DNA of 64,000 bases from contig VFFE01007640.1 in NCBI GenBank assembly GCA_008921705.1, positions 117,884 to 181,883 on the forward strand. Direction: 5' to 3'. The position numbers and the translations under genes are program-made. Numbering within the stretch: position 1 is the first letter of the stretch; every line of letters begins with the position of its first letter. This DNA is from Burhinus oedicnemus. Lineage: Eukaryota; Chordata; Aves; Charadriiformes; Burhinidae. Below are positions 1-10,608 of the stretch, in pieces. Below the pieces are notes generated by a model, which saw only the letters and a list, made by a program, of their open reading frames with translations, did not search any database and had not been told where the DNA came from.

Positions 1-395
1 CTTTTGGAAGCTAAGAGGTGCAGTTTGGTGTGCTTGAGTCTGTTAGTTAAAAAACCAATTGTATCTGCTGTGGCTCAGATTTTCTGTAAGTCTCAGTATA
101 ATAAAAGCTGCCCAGAGTGTTGCCACTTCAGTGGGCAACTGTGATCCGCTGAACTTGATAACACTCAAGTGTATTTTATATTGCTTTTGCTTGAGGGGGA
201 GAAAACCCACCTTCCAGCAGTAAGAGAAACCAACACGAACTATTCATAAAGATCATGTATGACAAAGGGGACACAGGGAGAACCATGTCTCCTGTTCTTT
301 CAAAGCAGCCAAAAAGCAAAATGATCAACAAGAGTGCAATTGTTTTGAACAAGAAGGGCATCAATTGTACTACCTGGTACAGACTTCTACTTCAT
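1..395. other. Intronic sequence (inferred DLG2 intron downstream of the exon)
   Basis: Short open frames occur on both strands but none resembles a known protein. I see no repeat or RNA gene before the CR1 tail begins near 396. Confidence 0.6.
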
Positions 396-600
396 TTTTT
401 CACTGAAAGAGTTATCAAACATTGGAAGAGGCTGCCCAGGGAGGTGGTTGAGTCCCCATCCCTAGATGTGTTTAGAAGTCGTGTAGATGTGGTGCTTAGA
501 GACATGGTTTAGTGGCAGACCTGGTAGAGTAGGGTCAATGGTTGGACTAGATGATCTTAAAGGTCTTTTCCAACATAAAAGATTCTACGATTCTATGATT
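396..600 (+). mobile_element. CR1 LINE fragment, 3' end
   Basis: This is a 5'-truncated chicken-repeat-1 retrotransposon. The first part translates as [20 protein letters not shown], the conserved C-terminus of the CR1 ORF2 (reverse transcriptase protein), and the frame runs to a stop at about 510-512. The 3' UTR follows with GGTTGGACTAGATGATCTTA and GGTCTTTTCCAAC, and the copy stops at the typical repeat GATTCTACGATTCTATGATT. The piece is close to the family consensus, so it is probably fairly young. It is antisense to the inferred DLG2 transcript. Confidence 0.93.
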
Positions 601-802
601 CATGGGTGGCTCGCAGTATTAACAAGATCCACGTGTAGGTTTAGGCCTGGATATAACAGAAAAGTAAGGAAGAAATACCTAAAGGAGAAATACAGGAATG
701 GATCCTGAAGGCAGCTCAGAATTCAGAAAAAGTAACAAGAAAAAGGCACACTGATTAACTAGGGAAAAGAAAAAAAAATAGCATGGGAATAGAATAAACA
801 GC

Positions 803-817
803 AAAAAAAAAAAAAAA
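803..817 (+). repeat. Poly-A run of 15
   Basis: An uninterrupted run of 15 A residues. No retroposed body is recognisable upstream of it, so it is listed as a simple homopolymer. Confidence 0.9.
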
Positions 818-3214
818 GTTTGTATACAGTGCAGATCTTAAAAAAGTCACCTGAGTCATCAAGCCTGCTGATTATTTTTTACATTTCCCCCAATTGCATC
901 AGCTTCAGTAGCAATATTGTCTTTAAAAGATTATTAGAAAGCAAGTAGCGTGATCTGCTGAAATAGGTATGTTAATGGCAAAACGCATTTTCCATTTAAA
1001 AATCTTTCTGAGAAGTCTCAATTAGCTATTGATGCCAAGATGTTACACAAATAATAATTGCTAAAACTCTTATTTAGACTAGATTCTTGAAAAGTGGTGG
1101 AAAATAATAGCCAGTCCCGAAAGATTTTTCTTTCTTTTAAATGCCAAATTCTGTCATTTTTTTCACAGCTCCACAGTCCACAAAACTACATTACAGCGAG
1201 ATTAAGTAAGAGCCACGAGAAACAGAATTTTAAAAAGGAAGGACTTGGAAACAAAATGTGTATCAGCTGAAGCACTTCTTAGGCTGCCAAGCAACCCTTC
1301 CATAAGGTCTGACTAAACAGATTCTGTCCTCCTCCTGCTGGAGGCTGCACCCATCCACAGCTTCTGGAGCTGCAAACTTCTGCTCTGGACTTTGTTTTAC
1401 ACCTGATACAGACAAAAGCCAGAACATTTCTGATGTGGCACATCATCGGATGTATAAATTCACGTATCTTCTACTGAGCGCGCGAATGATCAGGATATTC
1501 TTCAGTGAAAGGGCATTACGGCAGTTTAATGCTCCATTTAAAATGTAGAGTACGTTCCCAAGGGTCAGTGGTAGCTGAAGTCTGACAGAAGGGCAGTTCA
1601 GCTACTGAGCTTAGGGAAACGATTGGTGTTAAACCTGTCTGACATGGCTGAGAAAAAGCCCTCCTGTTACAGCCTGGCTAATAACGCCAAGATGCTTTGT
1701 TGCACTTTTCGTCAGTAGGTCACAAGACACTTTAGGAAGGTGGCAAACGTCATTACAGATACTTCACAAATATACTGATATTCTTGTACTCCTAAACTCG
1801 AAGAAAGGAACTGTGAGAACATACAAATCTTATGTCTGTAGCATCTAGTAGCGATTCCATAGATTTATTAAATATATTTCACGTATTTCATCTGGAAAGC
1901 CCCCTACCTTTATAATAGTACATCTCTCTCTATTTATTTTATATTCTGTGATTATTTCATGTGGCCAGTACACCAAGGAAAAAACCAGCTCAATGAATTA
2001 CAGGGAAGCAGAGAGTAACTAGTACTATGCAAAACATTACAGAAACACAAGGAGAAAAAAGGATTCCTGGAGTCTCTCATTTTCTTGATTACAAGTGAGA
2101 CACATGGCCAGAAATACTTGCAACATATCAGACTTTTTTCAAAAAATAAGACTTGGGAGCAAGACTATCTTTAAGGAGAAATCTACTATCTGAAAAGAAT
2201 GAAAGATAAACCAGCTAATTAATACTAATGGATAAAGAACCCTGTAGATCAAGAGCAGAGAAAGTCTCCTGAAACTGCAATACAGATTAACATTTGAAAA
2301 GACCTTCAATACCTAGGAGGCCCTTATAAAGTAAACAGTGTCCATAGCCTGAAAATATTTTCAAATTCCTTTGAAAATTCCTTTCTTTATTCTTCAGGCA
2401 AATCTAACAACATATAATGGGCTGGTAGATGCTGTCAGAATTTGCTTTGTTTGTGTCCATCAGAGGCCATCATTTATTTTGCCAAAAAATAAAGGATTGC
2501 AATGCCTGAGGTTTACCTTAAGTTGCTGAGATTTCTCCAATTAAATCATCCACTGACAGAAGCAATTTTATTTGCTTTCTTTTTAATTCTGTCAGAAGCT
2601 AGAAAGATAACAAGATACTGTCTGCAACAACATAAATCATGTGGAAAGCCATCAATCAGAAATCAAAGGCAAAAAAACAAGCTCTCAAAACAATGGACTT
2701 AGCTATGACAAAACCCAAAAACTATTCTTCATCAGTAAGTAGTCTTCACTGTAACATTCAGATTTTGCACCATTTTAGGACTTTCTTCAGAGTAAGACAG
2801 AGATTGCAAAAATGGAAGACATTCCTACCCACACGAAACTGAGATACAAAATATTCTGCAGAATGTTAATTTATAAGCTGCTTATTTTGCATTGAAACGT
2901 AACGAAACAAAATAAAAATTCAGAGCTACTTGTGCCACTTCTCTAAAAGCAAGAACAAGCATAGGCACATTTGTGTGTTTCCTTTGTCTCTTTTTAATCC
3001 GATTGCATTTTTATATTAAAAACCGTGGATCACAGATACAGATCTATGATATATGCTTATCTGCTGTTACAGTAAGAGATAAGAGAAAAGCAGTACATGA
3101 TTAAACATGTAACAAGTGTTGTATCTTAATGAAGCAACCTACTGAATATTCAGTGGAATTCACGAACGGATACAGACTGCAGTATGGGTCTTTGCCAATA
3201 ACTGCATATTAACA

Positions 3215-3290
3215 AGGAGGGGAGAAAAAAAAGGCAAAAAAACCCCCCAACAAAGCAACAAAAAACCAACCCCAAAACACAAAAGCTAGG
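3215..3290 (+). repeat. A/C-rich low-complexity patch
   Basis: A stretch almost wholly of A and C after a short A/G lead, with runs such as AAAAAAACCCCCC and repeated CAAAAA-type units. It looks like a decayed simple repeat; no source element is visible. Confidence 0.7.
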
Positions 3291-4200
3291 AAGCTACCAG
3301 GGCAGAGATCAAAAGTATTATTATAAGATCGTTGCTACTGGGCTGAGCCACCCTGGGGCTAAAAACTGCTTCATGCAGATTAGCTATACTGATGAAATGT
3401 AGGCAGTGTAAGCAAAGAAAAGGATGCAAGATTAAATTTTAGATGGCTTGCTAGTATATCCATGCATACATTAATATGTCCTCTATATAACCCCAATTAA
3501 TTTTGGAACTGCAAGAGAAAACTTCAGACTTCTGTTCCTGACACATAACAAAGCATCAGCCTCTCACAATCCCTCACGGCTCTTAAGAGCCTCCGAAATG
3601 CGGCACCTTCGCTCTGGAAGAACAGCCTGCGCTATGGCACAGCCTCGACTGTTTGGCACACCCGAACCACAGAAATTAAAACAAATTCAGCCTTATCTTG
3701 TTCTCTTCCCTATCTGAACTTCACCTCTAACACAGGGTTCGATCCCAGTAATAGGAATTAAGAATGTTCAGCAGCTCTGGAAGAATAAATGAGTTTCTTA
3801 TCACCGTTAGATGATCCCTTCCAAAAGCACTAAGAACTATATTTACACAGGAATATCAGGTATGGCAGTGCTGCAGCAACTGGCTTTTCCTGCGTAAATC
3901 TGGTTCCCTGGTAGCTAGAGGTATTTACAGTTACACGAGCAGAGGACTTTCCTGTAATTGCTCATTTAAAACAGCTACACAGGCCTGTTGAGTGTATTTT
4001 TTCATGTTGTTTTGCAGCTCTGCGCAGCAACTTCCAGAGCTAATCTACAGCTCACGTGATCCACTGCAACATCCTGAGAGACCTGGCGCCTGCTAGTTTC
4101 ACAGTACCTGTGACCAGTGATTTGGTATTTCATACAGAATTCAATAGTAAAAAAATAGTCCTAAAACTTTTCAAAATGAAAAATGCAACAGTTGCATCTG

Positions 4201-4214
4201 AAAAAAAAAAAAAA
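4201..4214 (+). repeat. Poly-A run of 14
   Basis: Fourteen A residues in a row in AT-rich sequence, with no retroposon body recognised next to it. Confidence 0.9.
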
Positions 4215-5389
4215 TGTTATAGAATGTTTTGACCTCATTCATCCAAATTGCCTTTAGAACTCAATTTTTACTGAAGTCACTGTTAATTCATGAAATAAAT
4301 AGCTCTTACCTAATTTACATTTTCAGTCATAAAAAAATTACTCTTTAAGACAGTTTCAAGGAAGCTCAGGCTAAGACATTTTTCACAGAATATTTAATCA
4401 TCCAGGCTCATCCTCAGAGCCCCTTTCCCCATCTTTGTGGATTTGCCAGAGAAGCACGGCAACTGCTGTAGTGGGGTCTGACTCACGCTCGGACAAGGGA
4501 GGCTTCGGAGATGACAAAAAAGCTGTTTCCTTGAAGACAGCAAAGGGGGCATGCCACATTCCAGGAGCCTTCCCAGGAATGACCTTCCTGCACCCAGGTG
4601 GATGGAGAGAAGAACGGTAGGAGTGCAAAGGGCACTTTGTGCACTCACCAGAAGATGGGAGTTGGGAAAGAGAGAGATCTGGCTTGGAGCAGAAACAAAA
4701 CATTTTTTCCCCACTAGATACAGAGAATCTCAAACAATGGCCAAGATAGGGGCTTTTGCCACGATCGAGGAAAAAGAACAAATGGAATCAGTGTGCCACG
4801 GTGATGGGAGAAGCAAATCTCCTTCTTTGGAAAAGCAATTTGCACAAATGCCAATTCGTGTATAACCTTAACTTCGGAGACCGCTAAGCAAATGAATTGC
4901 CCATTTGCTTCATGTGGAGACGGTTTTTCCCTCTCTCCACTGGAAAGTCATTCCATCAGCCCTGACTTTCTACGAGCTGTCAGCAACCCTGCTGAGCCGC
5001 AGGACAGCACCCTGGGACAGGAAAAAAAAGAAAGGAGGAATATCCAGGGCGGCTCCTTCCCTTCTACAACATAAGGCCATCAAAGAGGAGACAACTGAGA
5101 AGGTTTCTGAATTTCCTTGTTTAAAAATATCCTAGGCTAAGATAATAACAGTGATTTACCTGGCTACTTGTTTTTGCACAACTGCCATTGATGCTTACAC
5201 GCAAACGTTGCATTAAATTAGGAAACGGAGATAGCAGTTGGAATAGCCTGACATTTAAATTCTTCAGGCAACCAGGGAGATGCAAGATCCTTACACGCGT
5301 TTTTACTTTTAAAGTGGAATATACTTACAACAAAATGAAATCTAACATCACAATAATACTAACAAGGCTCATTTAGAAGCCAGAGCTAT

Positions 5390-5406
5390 CGTTCATTTAA
5401 TGAACG
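5390..5406. repeat. 17-bp perfect palindrome with one central base
   Basis: CGTTCATT, a single T, then AATGAACG: the two 8-bp arms are exact reverse complements. It is too short to fold as an RNA gene. It could be a dimer site for a homeodomain-type factor or chance in an AT-rich stretch. Confidence 0.6.
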
Positions 5407-8400
5407 CTGATTAGCTTTATTCCTCGGAGGAAGGGAAAGAGAGGAGCGTTTAATTCAGAGAGAGAACTTGCACGTCTGTATTTCAGGTACAGTTGTGTTT
5501 TATTCAGATTTCCCAGCACACCAGGGATTCAGAAGGCACCTAATTTCTAACAAGGCATTTTTACTGAATTAGCACTTTCTAAGCCCTGTAAGAAAAACCT
5601 CCGTAGCATGTCACTGAAGTGTTGTAGCTGCAGATCAAAGGATTCCGAGCTTACCGCACCATCTAGTGTCAAATGCGGGAAAGTGCAAGAAAATGATTTT
5701 AAACTACCTTTTCATTACATTACATACTTTTTCCTTTAACAGACTAATAAACCACAATTTCATCTCCTCCATAATTTGCAAAGAACACTTATCATCTTAA
5801 TATATGGCAACTCTCTCTTTCACAAAGCTTCTTGAACGTTAACATTTTCCCAAATTCTAATACAGCCACGTCACTGAAAACTTCCTCTACAGCTTCAGTG
5901 GTTGACATTCAAAGCTGCTGAAGCTGTTTTAAATTTTATCTTCTCCACACTAATAAGTAGATCAACCTTTAACAGAAGTTTTCAGCTCTCTAAAATTAAG
6001 CATTTTCCAGAACTGAGTTGAGCGTATGGGAAATGCTACAGGAAGAAACGTAGCAGAAAAAGCAAAGTTCATGCAGAAATCTGAAGTTACAAAAAGAAAA
6101 ATCACAGTGAAAAGAGGATCTAGTTTTCAGCGCAACTGTTCTTGCTCATTATTATCTTCTGAAAGGAAGTAATCTGCCTAATGGATGCTAGATTTTAGGT
6201 ACTTGAAAGATAACAAGACACGTGAAGATAAGAAAAACTATTCACATTCCTAAACAGTGTTTATCATAATCAGTATCTGAGTGAATCAAGCAGATTTTCA
6301 GAATGGCTGAGGACCAGATTTCTGATTATTCAGCACACAATACTAATGTAGGGTCGTTAAAGAAAATTCGCTTTATAAAAAACTTTTGAAGTAACTAATA
6401 ATGACAAGCTCCACCAGGATATTTCTGGACTACATCAAGCCACATAATCTGGAATATGAAATTACAGCCAAGTTCTTTAACAATTTGTACACAGCAACTT
6501 GATATCAAATTTAAGATGCATCTGTTCTATGCAACACGGTACCTCGTCAGGCATTTTGAATGACACATGTCTTCAAAAAGATGGGCTAAATCCTTCCATC
6601 CAGAGGGTTAGAAATTCTTTCAAGAATCCCTGGAATGTTTTACTTAGAGGTGTACACAGGGTATAGACAGGCCCATGGTTTCTCTGCCTGAACTTCAACC
6701 ATCTACAAAACTCGTAACTGTAGTGATGCGAGTCTGTGCTCAAGCTGTCGAGCTGGCTTATGGATGCACACAGATGTTAGTGGAATTTTGGGAGCCCAGG
6801 CAGCGTGATGGTAGCTAGCAGTCTACCTGTACAGACGAGGTATAACACCGATGGCTTCCAGAGATGGCTGTGGGTACTGGTCAGTTGTGGGGGCTGGAAC
6901 CCGCCACCCTGCAGGGTAGTTTTCTGATTGCACGGTCTTTGCGTATTTCTTTCCAAATGAATACAAATGTGTGGAAACAAGCAACTCTTTCCTCTGCCAA
7001 ACTCAAGTCATTTAAGAAAAGTGATGTGATTAAGATGGATATGTGGCTTGGCCTTGAGGCACTGCTTTGGTTCCAAAGCATCTTAACTAGATTATGCTTA
7101 CGCTCAAACATTTTTCTTTCGTGACACTATTTCAAACATAAAAATACGGGGCAAATCATCCTGTCATCAGGGCATTTTGCAGCCACTAAACACAAAAGGC
7201 CGCCTCCAAAATTCTTTGAGAGCGGCACCCTGGTGCTGCAGACCCCACAGGGAAAGTCAGGCGGTGACTTAACCCCACTGGGCGGGCAACGTGCTTGCTG
7301 GCTAGGTGGCTGGTCAGACAGCCAGTCCTAGTGACACAGGAGGTGAGGCGATCCCTCTCGCGGCACAAGCAAACGCATGACTTCCATTTACACACATTTT
7401 CCCTTCGCACCAAACGCTCTGACCTGTATTCAGAAAACTGGGGCAGAACAAGTCAACCTTTCCACCGCAAACAGCTCTCGGTGGAGTTTCCTGACAGCTT
7501 CATCCCACTGCAATTGCCAGTGTCCTCTCCCTCTTAAGACAGGAGTTGACAGGCTGTATTTGAACCCCAGCGTTTGTTATATATATTCAGAGCAGGATTC
7601 CAGCAGTTTGCCCTCTCACGCAAGGCAACAAAATATTTAAAATGCAGGCAAATCTTTAAAAACCAGTATTTTACGTTTCCCTAGGAAGGCACGCTATGGG
7701 TTGAGAGGCAGTGTGCCTCAGATTTAGCCATTATTCAGTGCAGCCATGTTTACACAATACTGCTGAGAAGAGCATGGAATACTTAATGACATCAGACTAT
7801 AGGACAGAAAATCTATAATTCAAGACAACAACCAATTCTGATTGGATTTTGGAATGCTATTTCTCAACTATGTGGAAATCAGCATGACAAAAAGCTGCTG
7901 AACAGGGATTTCAGTCAATTCCCAGAAACACAAGTGAATCCAAAGCGTTTCGCATAGGAAGGCTACCACAGTGCCATGAGCTCTAGCAGGAGGTTCACTC
8001 CAGCCTCCTGAGCTAATTCTCTGCTGAGGGTTAAAAGACAGGACATAGACTGCAGGAGAAAGAAAGCAGGAGCTTCAAAGCCATCTGAAGAGACAAATTA
8101 CTATATTTAGATTAAGTGGCGGGCATGAGACACTGTGAATCTGAAGGAAAGAAGGGAAAGGGACAGAGTCAAAGACCAAAATCCTCAGGCTGAGGAGAGA
8201 ACTTACAGAAGACACTGATTTCTAAGAGGAAATACTATATATCTCCTCTCCTCCCATCGCTTCAGAAAACAGCAGCAGAAAACAACTTTATCCTGTCACA
8301 AGAGAAAATTGAACTGGGAGCTGTTTTAAGGCAACTGTAGATGTCTGGGGATACCCTTCACCTCACTTCACAATAAGCTTTTTATCATCATTGCTACATT

Positions 8401-9746
8401 ATTAGCTTGGACCACGCAGCCTTACTTGAAAGTCTCCATCTGTGAAGCAAAATATCTATTTTTGACTTTCATGAATAAGAAGCACCACTATAATCTTAAT
8501 ACTCAAGGAGCCCTAGAGGAGCAGGGATGTTTCCCTTCCAGGCAAGAAATTGCTTTGTCTGTGACTGTCCCCTGAGGTTACACTGAGGCCACATGGAGGT
8601 AATTCCTTCCAAATAACTAAGCTGATCTACTTCAGCATAAGACGATACATCACTGCTTGATAACGTTGGCTTCTGCAGTACAACTTAGGTAAGCAACCTG
8701 GAAAAGTGCTAAAACATGAAAATACAAACATACAAACCACACACAGGAACAACGAGAGCAGAGGACAGAGAACATGGCCGTTCCGTGAAGGCTCAATGAA
8801 CACCAGCTGCATTCACATCAATCTTTAATAATAAACATTTCCTTGCACTTGTAACCGCGCTGTACACTCCGCTAGGCAAGCCATGCCCATTTCACAGGCT
8901 TTGAGCAGCAGAAGGAGCAAAGCCCATCTGCCTTGTTTGCTGCTTAGTTAATTGCCAGAATAAAACCATTACCCACAACATCCCCACCTCAAGCAGAAAT
9001 ATTCTTCTTTTTTTCCCCTTCCCAAGCCTAGTAGAAAATAAAAATAGGACAATCATCATGCCCATGTATTCATGCATGTTTCTTTCATTCAAGAAGTTTT
9101 AGAAACATCTTCAAGCTATTGCAGTCTCATTAAAGAGGAAATGTCATTTTCAGAAATGTATTTCTTTTTGGTTATTATACAGATTCACCATGAAGATAAG
9201 CATTTTTTGCCCAGCAAGATATAACAGAGGACACCAGACCCAAATAAAGAAAAACCACCTATATTATATAAATAGTTGCCTTAGTTAACAGAGAGATGTC
9301 TCTATGTCACTCTGAATTGCAACAAAACCCACAGAAACCAGCAAGTACTTCTAGTAAAGCATCTGAATAGTGGCGAATGAGCTCCCTTTTCAATTTCTGA
9401 ACGAGGACAATCAGGTCTGCCATGCCAAAATCACCGTCATATTGAGGCCGAGAACCGGCATTATTCTTTTCTCAGTGTACAGGAAAAAAAGGCTCATTTG
9501 CCCAGAATGATTTTTGGTCAAGCAAAAATCTCACTCAAAGCAAAAAGCTCACACCTCCACACAAAGCTTTGCCAGCTAAACCATTACCTGTTACACAACA
9601 CCAAGCCTTAAAAACTCAACACAGGACAACCAATCTGCAAGGATACCTTCAAAAAGCACCTTGTCTGTACAACAAAAGAAGTTTTGCAAGCGCTTCATGC
9701 TATATATTTACTCGTATTTGAGGATCACAGCCACAGTGAATATCGA

Positions 9747-9752
9747 TCCTAC
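9747..9752 (-). other. 5' splice site (donor) of the DLG2 exon
   Basis: On the minus strand the exon ends ...TTGAAG and the intron starts GTAGGA. The GT at 9752-9751 after AAG is an acceptable but not ideal donor (A is usual at +3, G here is at +4 and +5). Reading through would extend the frame by VGSIFTV..., which is not part of any DLG2 protein I know, supporting the cut here. Confidence 0.82.
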
Positions 9753-9914
9753 CTTCAAAGGAGAAATGTGCGACTGTAAGACGTATCCATGGACATTCTC
9801 TATTTGAGACAAGTTCTTCTCTGACACATGAACAAGCTCTGGGCCTCTCACTTCGTGGGTTAATCGAGGCAAAGTATGATCATGTGGAGCGTCCTCATCT
9901 TGATAACGATATTT
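9753..9914 (-). CDS. DLG2: DLG2 (PSD-93) internal coding exon, N-terminal region before PDZ1
   Basis: DLG2/PSD-93 is a membrane-associated guanylate kinase that scaffolds NMDA receptors, potassium channels and adhesion proteins at synapses. This exon is 162 nt and translates to 54 residues with no stop. It begins [12 protein letters not shown], a motif shared at the N-terminus of PSD-95-family proteins, and continues through [18 protein letters not shown] to a final SHISPLK. DLG1 has a related stretch, but the [13 protein letters not shown] form and the APHDH segment match DLG2 as I know it. In mammalian PSD-93 this block follows short alternative first exons (for example the palmitoylated MFFACYC start) and precedes the ASPAP linker to PDZ1. 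Both splice sites fit phase 0, so the exon is frame-symmetric. A threonine follows APHDH where I recall serine in human. The assignment is from memory of the family; no search was run. Confidence 0.93.
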
Positions 9915-9940
9915 CTAGAGAAAAAAGATAGCAAGGAAGA
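9915..9940 (-). other. 3' splice site (acceptor) of the DLG2 exon
   Basis: On the minus strand the sequence just before the exon is a pyrimidine-rich tract, CTATCTTTTTTCTCTAG, ending in AG at 9916-9915. Cutting here puts AAA TAT CGT first and opens the frame for the whole exon, so it fixes the exon's 5' edge. Confidence 0.88.
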
Positions 9941-9983
9941 ACAAATAAGCTTTGAGGAGGCAATGCACATGTATTAATGTAAA

Positions 9984-10095
9984 TATAGAATCATAAAATC
10001 ATAGAATCATCCAGGTTGGAAGAAACCTTTAAGATCATCGAGTCCAACCATAAACGTAACACTGCCAAAACCACCACTAAACCATGTCCTTCAGC
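9984..10095 (-). mobile_element. CR1 LINE fragment, 3' tail
   Basis: Read on the minus strand this is the last ~110 nt of a CR1 element. The plus strand shows ATAGAATCAT repeats, then CCAGGTTGGAAG, CTTTAAGATCATCGAGTCC and ACCACTAAACCATGTCC, which match the reverse complement of the CR1 3' UTR and the end of ORF2. It sits about 70 bp upstream of the DLG2 exon in the transcript direction and in the same orientation as that gene. It is heavily 5'-truncated. Confidence 0.9.
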
Positions 10096-10588
10096 AAATA
10101 TGGGATAACAGATGAAGCATCAGACATTAGACAGTATATCCCTCCAATTTCCTAATCTCTTCTGGAGATAATACCTCATTATTTCTTTAACTTTTCATCA
10201 AAGAGAGAAAATAAGGTATATCACACTGTTACACAAAACTTCCACCATCAGATAGACATCTGAGACGACAAACTAGCAAGGGTTGATAATGAAAAAAAGA
10301 CACGTTGATCAGCTGAGCTGTGGCATCAGCTCACGTTTCACATCCCCACGTTAACCCTGCACTTGTACAGCCTTTCTCCACAGAACATGGAGTCGTTTTC
10401 CATTTAGCACCGTGCACTCTGATGCAGGAGAGCATGCAGGCACTTCCATAGAGCCACACACAGGCAGAAAATTCCTCTCCAGTGAAGTTTTCCCCTTACC
10501 CTGAAGGTAATTATGGTGTGAGGTGCTGTAATTCCCTGCTCCATGGCAAGGCAACATAAGAAAGAGGAGGTAAGCAGCTTGTCCAAGA

Positions 10589-10608
10589 NNNNNNNNNNNN
10601 NNNNNNNN
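10589..10608. other. Assembly gap of 20 N
   Basis: Twenty consecutive N bases. Any reading frame crossing it is meaningless, and the true length of missing sequence may differ from 20. Confidence 0.99.

Larger units (their letters stand above)
601..9752. other. Intronic sequence, mostly unique
   Basis: No exon, RNA gene or recognisable transposon could be supported. It contains poly-A runs (803-817 and 4201-4214), an A/C-rich low-complexity patch (about 3215-3290) and a 17-bp palindrome (5390-5406). The somewhat GC-richer patches at about 4.4-5.1 and 7.2-7.6 kb carry overlapping chance frames on both strands. I looked on the minus strand for the next DLG2 exon (the ASPAP...VNGTE linker and start of PDZ1) and did not find it. 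Confidence 0.6.
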
